From: Anaerobiospirillum thomasii
GTDB taxonomy: Bacteria > Pseudomonadota > Gammaproteobacteria > Enterobacterales > Succinivibrionaceae
DNA length: 64,000 nt
Assembly (NCBI RefSeq): GCF_900445255.1
Contig: NZ_UAPU01000007.1
Location: forward strand, 1,008,001-1,072,000
Reading direction: 5' to 3'
The notes beneath the pieces are model-generated. The model was not told where the DNA came from, made no database searches, and was given only the letters and a program-made list of their open reading frames with translations. The position numbers and the translations under genes are program-made. Positions 58,127-64,000 of this stretch are shown in pieces (the stretch's first letter is position 1; each line of letters starts with the position of its first letter).

Positions 58127-59859
58127 TATTTATTCTCCTGTGCTTTACCCAATTTTCTGGCCATAGCCACATCTCTAGAGTTGCGCAGAACACCATCGTC
58201 ATCAACACTAAATGTTAAATTACCTTGCTCACTGGCTTTGTCAGATCTGGGCTCATTGATGACGGGATCTTCTGCAGTACAGGCTATATCGGCAATATCA
58301 TCCTCACGCGGTTTTAAAGACTCTGATACCATCTGCTTATAAATTTGGACTAAATTTGTTATGTTTCTAACAGCTGGTTCCATCTGCATTATTTTCATGA
58401 ATGTCTTATCAGCAAGCTCTGTGTTGGCAGATCCTTTATAGAAATTAATGGCCGCAACACATGCTTTGAGGGCATGTCCGTTTTTTTGCTTATTTTTCCA
58501 TGAACAGTATGAGTGCAGATTTTTACTGAGATTAAAAGCTTCATCCAGCGCCTGTTCAATCTTTAAATACTTCCTTTCATCTTGAACGGCCTTGTGGTTC
58601 TCAGGCATATGTGCTCTAATCGTATTGACGCTGTTATTTTGTGCAAAATTAATAGGATGCGTGGCAATAAGGCGATCATCGCATGATATTGTTAATATAT
58701 TTTCATACACTCTGACTGTTACCACCTGACCTATATAGGTATATGGGACAGAATATTTATTTGTACCAAATGTTATATGGTAGTTACGAGGCACTTTGAG
58801 GATATAGATATGGGCAAATTGAGGTATGGTAGAGATCATGGCGCGGGCTTTAGGTTTTTCACAATGCTCAAACAGATAGGCTCTGTTTTGCTCTAAATCT
58901 CCACGCAGCTGGGCCTGATTAATACGCTTTTCAATCAGATCCTGTAATAGGTGGTTATGTTCCTCCAGTGATCTTGGTGTGTCACTGTCATAATTGTTGA
59001 TAACACGTTCAGTTATTAACCTTACAGCGTATTCAACCCTGGATTTATGAGTTGGCGCACGTGGTGATGTTGGATGTACAAATACATCAAAACGCGACAT
59101 AAAGTCTTCAAATGATTTATTTATGATAGGCTCTGATATAATAGAGTGATCTTCTACCCATGCTTTGGCATTGTCAGGTATTATTTCCTGGGGTAGACAG
59201 TTAAAGTGCTTAAATGCAGCGCTTATAGCTATGCATGTAGCCTCTGTGGTCTGTCTTTCTACGAATCTTGCAAAAACGTAACAACTGGCAGACCACACAA
59301 TTACAAATACATTAAAATCTGTCTTAACGCCTCCAGGAAGTGTCAGAGCACACTTTTTTCCGGCAAAATCAATTTCGCAGCTTAGTCCATATGTCTTGTC
59401 CATGATAAATACTGGATCAGCCGTTTTTGCAAAAAGCTCATCTTCTGCCTTTTTTAAATAATGATAAAACTGACTGCGAGATAAGTAGTGCCATTTATTG
59501 GCAATACAGTTTTCCATGTAATTAAAATAATAAAATTGCTTGCTCATATGCCTTTCCAGGCGGTCTACAGCCATCTCCAAAAAATCTGGCATAAACTCTG
59601 AGCGGGAGACATGCTCCTCCTGAGTACCATTATCTGTACCTGATGCCAGATAGCATATATCTACAAGTTGCTGATTACTAAGAAGCTCAAGAGAGTATCG
59701 GGAGCAGATGTCTGCTTTAAACAGCCTCTCTTTTATGTGCGATACAGTAAAACGGGAGACACCAACTCTAGCTCCAATCTGGGTATTATTCAGCCCTCCA
59801 AGAATAAGCTTGGCTATGTCTTTGAGCTTGTCTGCGCTCAAATGCTGTCTTTTTGTCAT
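58126..59859 (-). CDS. istA: IstA-like DDE transposase, set B
   Basis: A 577-aa IS21-type transposase. The start is the ATG at 59859, with AAGGAAC upstream; the frame is open to a TTG at 59886. The helix-turn-helix is NNTQIGARVGVSRFTVSHIKERL (about 25-47, read in parts). Catalytic residues are in SCEIDFAGKK (D), IIPDNAKAW (D) and KSRVEYAV (E, 47 residues after the DNAK Asp). A beta-barrel region with TFGTNKYSVPYTY follows. It shares layout with the set A enzyme but is clearly divergent, so the two are not a recent duplicate. Confidence 0.87.
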   Translation of the reverse strand: MTKRQHLSADKLKDIAKLILGGLNNTQIGARVGVSRFTVSHIKERLFKADICSRYSLELLSNQQLVDICYLASGTDNGTQEEHVSRSEFMPDFLEMAVDRLERHMSKQFYYFNYMENCIANKWHYLSRSQFYHYLKKAEDELFAKTADPVFIMDKTYGLSCEIDFAGKKCALTLPGGVKTDFNVFVIVWSASCYVFARFVERQTTEATCIAISAAFKHFNCLPQEIIPDNAKAWVEDHSIISEPIINKSFEDFMSRFDVFVHPTSPRAPTHKSRVEYAVRLITERVINNYDSDTPRSLEEHNHLLQDLIEKRINQAQLRGDLEQNRAYLFEHCEKPKARAMISTIPQFAHIYILKVPRNYHITFGTNKYSVPYTYIGQVVTVRVYENILTISCDDRLIATHPINFAQNNSVNTIRAHMPENHKAVQDERKYLKIEQALDEAFNLSKNLHSYCSWKNKQKNGHALKACVAAINFYKGSANTELADKTFMKIMQMEPAVRNITNLVQIYKQMVSESLKPREDDIADIACTAEDPVINEPRSDKASEQGNLTFSVDDDGVLRNSRDVAMARKLGKAQENK

Positions 59860-59933
59860 TAAAAGTTCCTTAAAAAAATATGACAAACCCCATGTTTGTC
59901 TTCAACAAAGGGTATTTTAAGGACTTTTAAAAA

Positions 59934-60554
59934 TTAGTCGTTATTTGCTGTACGAAAGCGCATAAGTATGGCATTTTGTATATTTTCACTATTATGGAGC
60001 AACAGGCAGAACCTAGGGGCCGTCAGGCATGAAACCGTAATATCAAAAAATTTAAATACTCTATGCTTGAGAGAGTTAAACTGTTTTATATGATATTTCC
60101 ATCTTTGTATCAGCTTTAATACTTTCTTACATTCTTGTTTAAATAGACTGAGATCACCGCAGCGAGCTTCTAAATCTTTATTTTGTACATTTTCTGATTC
60201 TGCTGCTATATAGTCTTCAATAACTTGTTTTAAATGACTTTGGCCAGGCTCAAAAATATCTGGCTGTACAAGATGGTAACGTGACACCTTATGCTTCTTG
60301 CAAGCACCACAATTACAATCTTTGTTTTCGCAAAACATCTGAGGAATAAGCACTGTAATTTTCACTCCATAGATCAGGCGTTTGGCCTTGCTAATATAAG
60401 CTTTAAATTTGAGTTTCTTATTACAGAGTGGACAGATTAAATATTGAAAAGCATCTTTATGTAAAAGCAATCTTATAGGCTTTGAAAGGCCATTATTGAT
60501 GGCTTCATTGAGCTCATCAATATTAGAAAATAAATTTTGTGTTAAAATAAACAT
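59934..60554 (-). CDS. Zinc-ribbon accessory protein of set B (DUF6431-like)
   Basis: A 206-aa protein in first position of set B, 74 bp before the istA start. It has two cysteine pairs, CPLCNKK and CENKDCNCGACKKH, which suggest a zinc ribbon. RYHLVQPDIFEPGQSHL follows, in the place of the H..LP.F..PY motif of DUF6431-type proteins. The C-terminal half is helical and basic, ending RFRTANND. The start lacks a strong ribosome site. A DNA-binding role, such as end or target recognition, is inferred. Confidence 0.62.
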   Translation of the reverse strand: MFILTQNLFSNIDELNEAINNGLSKPIRLLLHKDAFQYLICPLCNKKLKFKAYISKAKRLIYGVKITVLIPQMFCENKDCNCGACKKHKVSRYHLVQPDIFEPGQSHLKQVIEDYIAAESENVQNKDLEARCGDLSLFKQECKKVLKLIQRWKYHIKQFNSLKHRVFKFFDITVSCLTAPRFCLLLHNSENIQNAILMRFRTANND

Positions 60555-60563
60555 TCAAGTAGT

Positions 60564-60597
60564 GTGAGCTCTTTATTCTTGGCGGAAGTGAGCTCAC
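60564..60597. promoter_or_regulatory. Two GTGAGCTC sites before set B accessory gene
   Basis: GTGAGCTC at 60564 and GTGAGCTCAC at 60588 are 24 bp apart, the second a perfect 10-bp palindrome. They lie 10-43 bp upstream of the accessory gene and could be an operator pair. Confidence 0.45.
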
Positions 60598-60719
60598 CTC
60601 TCCTTCTAATATCCTAGCAAAACAACTTTTTAGTTGATTCTAACAATGTTCAATAGTTTACATAAAGTAGCCATAAAAAGAGCTGCGTTGTAGACGAGTG
60701 CATTAAAATAATGCAATAA

Positions 60720-60975
60720 GATCTGATGTATATGCTTAAGAATAAAGGTTTGCATAACATAAGATATGTGCAAAAGGCAGAACTGCGATTACAAGATCAG
60801 GATCAGGCGAGAAGATTAGGAATTCAAGAGCAAATTTAGGAATGATATAAAACGTCCCGGATCTATAGTTAAAACCAAGATTTAAAGATTAAAGATCAGA
60901 TTCATTGATTGATATATATAGGATTTGGTGTTGGTTATTAATAAGATCAACCGAGATTGAAACCCGGAAATTTCA
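60720..60975 (-). repeat. GATC-rich repeat array, right transposon end
   Basis: Six GATC sites (60720, 60795, 60801, 60860, 60894, 60945) in 229 bp, in the opposite orientation to the left array. The complement of 60795-60824 shares the AATTCCTA...TCTC..CTGATC pattern of the left repeat at 52639-52661. The outermost GATC is 28 bp from the end, as at the left. No gene lies in 60598-60975. Confidence 0.7.
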
Positions 60976-60981
60976 ATATAT

Positions 60982-61386
60982 GCGCAGAGAAATAATGTAG
61001 AGGTGGGCTATAGTATCATTAAAGGCGAGCTTGGAGGCTCTACACTCAATGCCTCCACCGATAAGACAGTAAATGCCAAAGTATTCATACTGTCTCTTGC
61101 ATCAGAGGTGCAAAGACAAATGCTCGAGGCTAATAAAGTCTTTAATAAAGAGCAGATTAAAAACAATCTGCCTCCTGTAAAGCTTTGTCATAACTCATTT
61201 AGAGGCACACTGCGCTCTCTGGAGGCTATAGAGGCCACTATTGATAAAGAAAATGGATCTATAATATTCTCTGGCGGAATATTAAAAAGGCAGTCTGAGC
61301 TAATACGCTCATTTGGCATTGAGCCATTAGATACGCTGACACGTGCAGCATATGCCAAAGAAGAGGGTTTTAGCTTTAAACGATAG
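60982..61386 (+). pseudogene. IS1634-type transposase, copy 3, C-terminal part
   Basis: The remaining 134 codons of the interrupted transposase. Reading from the target duplication gives AQRNNVEVGYSIIKGELGGS, which holds the catalytic Glu and the R..VE.g...iK.eL pattern. LASEVQRQMLE follows. Frame and sequence continue exactly from codon 555 of the 5' part. A GTG at 61003 could start a short peptide, but no independent gene is likely. A GC-rich hairpin (CCGG-CGG-CCGG) lies between the stop and the element's right end. Confidence 0.88.
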
Positions 61387-61572
61387 ATAAAAAAAGAAGA
61401 TCTGGTCGCGTCCGGCGGCCGGCTTCTGGTCATGAAATTAAGATTGATTCTCGGTATGTTTGGTGTGCGATCTTAGGGAAAGACAATAACTATGTGCGCC
61501 CATGTCATGGGTGCATGTTTAAAGCTTATTGATTGCTTAATAAGGAAGGACTTGTATCTTACAAGTTTTAAA

Positions 61573-61657
61573 TGGTGCGAAAGGAGGGACTCGAACCCTC
61601 ACACCTTGCGGCACTAACACCTGAAGCTAGCGCGTCTACCAATTCCGCCACTCTCGC
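61573..61657 (-). tRNA. tRNA-Leu (anticodon CAG)
   Basis: An 85-nt tRNA with encoded CCA. The anticodon loop TTCAGGT gives CAG, a long variable arm (TGCCGCAAGGTG) is present as in leucine tRNAs, and the acceptor GCGAGAG pairs with CTTTCGC. The body matches E. coli leuV-type tRNA closely. A 7-bp hairpin at 61550-61566 lies just downstream and may end the transcript. Confidence 0.96.
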
Positions 61658-61673
61658 ATTGTGTTTTAGAAAC

Positions 61674-61750
61674 TGGCGATCCCGATGAGAGTCGAACTCA
61701 TGACCTACAGCGTCGGAGGCTGGAACTCTATCCAACTGAGCTACGGGATC
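61674..61750 (-). tRNA. tRNA-Arg (anticodon CCG)
   Basis: A 77-nt tRNA with encoded CCA. The acceptor GATCCCG pairs fully with CGGGATC, the loop CTCCGAC gives anticodon CCG, and the D-loop carries the arginine-identity A (GGATAGAG). It lies 16 bp upstream of tRNA-Leu in the same transcript. Confidence 0.93.
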
Positions 61751-61771
61751 CGTCTCGTTTTTACTTTGCAG

Positions 61772-61799
61772 ATTATAGCAATAATTTTTATAATGTAAA
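61772..61799 (-). promoter_or_regulatory. Promoter of the tRNA-Arg/tRNA-Leu operon
   Basis: On the minus strand, TTTACA (61794-61799) and TATAAT (61772-61777) are separated by 16 bp, 22 bp before the 5' end of tRNA-Arg. This is a strong sigma-70 match. Confidence 0.85.
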
Positions 61800-61833
61800 C
61801 AAATTTCTTCAATTTTTTTACTAGTACGGCAAA

Positions 61834-62574
61834 ATGACTGAAAATAATGTTCGTTTTAGGGGCATTCGTGCCCTTTATGGTTTAGATGGTTTTGATAAAC
61901 TGCAAAAGGCCCACGTGCTTGTCATTGGTGTAGGTGGCATTGGCTCATGGCTTACCGAGGCTTTATGCCGCTCAGGTGTAGGCAGACTTACTCTTATTGA
62001 TCCTGATGTTATTGAAATTGGCAATTCAAATCGACAGCTACATACCACCTCAAAGACTTTAGGACAGAACAAGGCTAAAACTCTGGCAGCAAGATTAAAA
62101 GAGATAAATCCTAATCTTGAGGTTGATACTATAGATACCTATCTTACAGCAGACAATGTAGAGGCAACTTTGCAAAATGCCCCTCATTTTGTGTGTGAGG
62201 CTATTGATGATATTGCTGCAAAAGCCTGTGTGGTTAACTTTTTAAAGCACAGTGGCCGTATATTTATAAGTGCCGGAGGAGCTGGCGGCCGTATTGATCC
62301 TTCACGTCTTAAAATAGCTGATATTGCCGAGGCTAAAGGTGATGCTCTTATTGCAAGACTGCGTACAGAGCTGCGCCGCAAGTACAATTTTCCTAAAAAT
62401 GGAAAAAAGATGGGAGTTTTTTGCACCTATTCTGATGAAAAACCTACATATAGCGCTAAAATATTACAACTTAATGAAGGACTACCTGTTTTCGGTGCAT
62501 CCATGGCCGTGACAGCTTCTGCAGGACTATTGCTCGCATCATATATGTTAAAGAAAATTGTAGAGGAGGCTTAA
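61834..62574 (+). CDS. tcdA: tRNA threonylcarbamoyladenosine dehydratase
   Basis: A 246-aa E1-like enzyme that cyclises t6A to ct6A at position 37 of ANN-decoding tRNAs. The N-terminal RFRGIRALYGLDGFDKLQ and the ATP-binding GVGGIGSWLTEALCRSG match E. coli TcdA (CsdL). ALIARLRTELRRKYNF and VFCTYSDEKP are further family blocks. It lies near two tRNA genes on the opposite strand; this may be coincidence. The following gene starts directly at its stop codon. Confidence 0.93.
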   Translation: MTENNVRFRGIRALYGLDGFDKLQKAHVLVIGVGGIGSWLTEALCRSGVGRLTLIDPDVIEIGNSNRQLHTTSKTLGQNKAKTLAARLKEINPNLEVDTIDTYLTADNVEATLQNAPHFVCEAIDDIAAKACVVNFLKHSGRIFISAGGAGGRIDPSRLKIADIAEAKGDALIARLRTELRRKYNFPKNGKKMGVFCTYSDEKPTYSAKILQLNEGLPVFGASMAVTASAGLLLASYMLKKIVEEA

Positions 62575-64000
62575 ATGCTTGATAATGATTTTGAGCGCAA
62601 TAAGAATATATTAAAGGCCAAGCTTCCTGAGTATTTAAAATCAAAAGGCATCAATATTGACAAGAATTTCAGATGTCTAAATCCTGAGCACAGAGATGTT
62701 AATCCTAGCATGGGATATAACAGAAACAATGAGACAGTACATTGTTTTTCCTGTAATGCCACCTATGATATTTTCAAGCTTGTAGGTATTGACTACAGTC
62801 TGCACTCATTTTTGGATCAGTACAATAAATTAAAGCAGATGTACAATATTGATTTTAGAAGTACTCCTGACAGCTCTGAGATTCAGACCTCTACTGCCAC
62901 CTTTGGTGTCAAAAGAGACAATACCATTATCAGAGAAAATCCTCCTGCATTTACAGCCTCCCCTGTAAACTTTCATGCTCTGGCCAATGATCCTAATATT
63001 GATGCAAGAATGCTGGCATCAGACAAGGTCAACTTTCCTCCTTTAAATAAACCGCAAAACGGTGAGGGCTTCTCTCAGACAGTTCCTTTTAATGACATGC
63101 ATGGTTTTAAAGTTGCCAATGAAGACAACTTTATGCCTGGCAATTCAAATGCTGACGGTCCTCAGATTGGCAATGCTGTATTTGGCAAAAGAACTGTAGG
63201 TGCTGTTCCTTTAAATCAAGGCGGCAACTTTAATCAGCCTCAGTTTAATGCCCATAACTTCAACAGCTTTCCACAGGAAACACGCGTAAGTTATAAAGAG
63301 TATATTGAACAGTGCCACAGAAATGTTGATGCCACTGACTACTTTAAGATGCGCGGCATTTCACAGAATGTTATAGATCGCTTTAATCTTGGCTATGATA
63401 TGCGCTTTGAGGTGGGTCCTGACAGTATTTCCCATGAAAGCTATATATGGCGTGCCGCCATTATCCCAAATGGCGAGTTTTCATATATGGCCCGCAATAC
63501 TGATCCTAACGCCAAAGACAGAATCAGAAAGAAGGGGCATCAGGGTATATTCAATATCAAGGCTCTTGACCGTGAAGGCGCCATTTTCATAACAGAAGGC
63601 GAGTTTGATGCCCTGTCATTAGAGACTTTAGGCTTTCCTGCCATTGCCCTAGGTGGTGCCAGCAACACACAGCCTCTAATTGATTATGTGCAGGAGCATA
63701 ATATAGCCAACCGCATTTTCTATATTGCCCTTGATAACGATGAGGCAGGAGATCAGTGCGCCAAAACCATAGCCTCTGCCTTTATGCAGATGCATGTGGC
63801 CTTCAAGCGCGTAAATATCTCATTCCCATATAAGGATCCTAATGAGGCCTTAATCAAGGACAGACAGAATCTGCTCTACAGGCTTGAGCACATTGAGGAG
63901 ATCTTATCCTTCACACTGCAGGGCGTTATACCGCCAAATGGCAATTTAAGACTTATATATGACAATGACAGTCTGTCACGTCTGTCACTCTCACCTATGT
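62575..64000 (+). CDS. Phage-type DNA primase/helicase-like protein (5' part)
   Basis: A 475-codon frame that runs off the right edge. Residues about 33-66 form a CHC2-type zinc finger (FRCLNPEHRDVNPSMGY, then HCFSCNATYDIFKLVG). An Asn/Phe/Pro-rich linker (about 90-240) follows. The TOPRIM domain shows IFITEGEFDALSLETLGFPA and FYIALDNDEAGDQCA. The layout fits TOPRIM primases of phages and mobile elements, perhaps with a RecA/DnaB-type helicase beyond the window, and not chromosomal DnaG. The ATG directly follows the tcdA stop, with AGGAGG upstream. Confidence 0.8.
   Translation, partial: MLDNDFERNKNILKAKLPEYLKSKGINIDKNFRCLNPEHRDVNPSMGYNRNNETVHCFSCNATYDIFKLVGIDYSLHSFLDQYNKLKQMYNIDFRSTPDSSEIQTSTATFGVKRDNTIIRENPPAFTASPVNFHALANDPNIDARMLASDKVNFPPLNKPQNGEGFSQTVPFNDMHGFKVANEDNFMPGNSNADGPQIGNAVFGKRTVGAVPLNQGGNFNQPQFNAHNFNSFPQETRVSYKEYIEQCHRNVDATDYFKMRGISQNVIDRFNLGYDMRFEVGPDSISHESYIWRAAIIPNGEFSYMARNTDPNAKDRIRKKGHQGIFNIKALDREGAIFITEGEFDALSLETLGFPAIALGGASNTQPLIDYVQEHNIANRIFYIALDNDEAGDQCAKTIASAFMQMHVAFKRVNISFPYKDPNEALIKDRQNLLYRLEHIEEILSFTLQGVIPPNGNLRLIYDNDSLSRLSLSPM

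Larger units (their letters stand above)
52565..60975 (-). mobile_element. IS21-like transposon with two accessory-IstA-IstB gene sets
   Basis: An 8,411-bp unit starting TG and ending CA. Its 31-bp ends match at 21 of 31 positions without gaps and both place a GATC at positions 28-31. ATATATG flanks it directly (52558-52564 and 60976-60982). Deleting the unit with one duplication copy restores the interrupted transposase reading frame. All eight-or-so genes read leftwards: set A at 56484-53209 and set B at 60554-57113. Both ends carry multiple GATC-containing repeats. IS21 elements normally hold one istA-istB pair, so the doubled content is unusual. Confidence 0.88.
50744..61478 (+). mobile_element. 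IS1634-type insertion sequence, copy 3, interrupted
   Basis: Ends CCCTGAGATCGCA (50744-50756) and the complement of CCCTAAGATCGCA (61466-61478) match at 12 of 13, and at 22 of 29 when extended. AAAGAC abuts both ends (50738-50743 and 61479-61484), a 6-bp target duplication as for copy 1. Inside is one transposase gene split by an 8.4-kb transposon. Without that insert the element would be about 2.3 kb. Confidence 0.88.

Noticed and set aside
61003-61386. Independent small gene of 127 aa starting at GTG
   Set aside because: It reads as the C-terminal remainder of the split transposase, in frame with the upstream half.
61573-61750. tRNA genes as the attachment site of the 8.4-kb element
   Set aside because: The ends and duplication place the insertion inside an IS1634-type transposase gene 590 bp away. 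Both tRNAs are intact and no partial tRNA copy was seen.

Overview
The window reads as chromosome of a moderately AT-rich gammaproteobacterium. Several E. coli-type gene neighbourhoods are kept: cysS divergent from ppiB-lpxH; cyaA followed by lptM-lysA-dapF-xerC-yigB-uvrD and divergent from hemX-hemY; yihG convergent with dsbA; ilvE-ilvD-ilvA. Loss of hemC/hemD next to hemXY, a class I ribonucleotide reductase, a flavodoxin and many IS1634/IS66/IS21-type elements suggest a gut or rumen anaerobe, perhaps Succinivibrionaceae. That placement is inference; no 16S gene is present.

Layout. 1-12.7 kb: nrdA (3' end)-nrdB-yicC, an OLD-family nuclease, cysS, ppiB-lpxH, polA, yhhQ, trxA, ddl. 12.8-14.9 kb: a complete IS1634-type element. 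15-28.1 kb: rho, then uvrD/yigB/xerC/dapF/lysA/lptM/cyaA on the minus strand and hemX-hemY on the plus strand. 28.2-34.5 kb: an IS1634-family element with a 41-bp target duplication that copied the hemY terminator, then an IS66-like element with 20-bp inverted ends and an 8-bp target duplication, in which tnpC faces tnpA-tnpB. 34.6-50.5 kb: a small secreted protein with ilvA-ilvD-ilvE, yihG/dsbA, a squalene-synthase-family gene, yciA, an AcrR-AcrA-AcrB efflux locus with an E. coli-like AcrR operator, an orphan gene and a flavodoxin. 50.7-61.5 kb: a third IS1634-type element whose transposase gene is split by an 8.4-kb IS21-like transposon. 61.5-64 kb: tRNA-Leu(CAG) and tRNA-Arg(CCG), tcdA, and the start of a primase-like gene.

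The most unusual object is the 8.4-kb transposon at 52565-60975. It starts TG and ends CA, has 31-bp imperfect inverted ends (21 of 31 identical) and is flanked by a 7-bp duplication. Removing it with one duplication copy restores the interrupted transposase frame exactly, including the catalytic Glu segment. It carries two successive sets of [accessory protein - IstA-like DDE transposase - IstB-like AAA+ ATPase], all on the minus strand. Its ends and the inter-set region carry many GATC-centred degenerate repeats, partly at about 23-bp spacing, like the multi-site ends of Tn7 or Mu. A 76-nt palindrome with two hairpins in its loop lies between the sets. Two transposase/ATPase pairs within one pair of ends, with Dam-site-rich arrays, is the best candidate here for an undescribed system.
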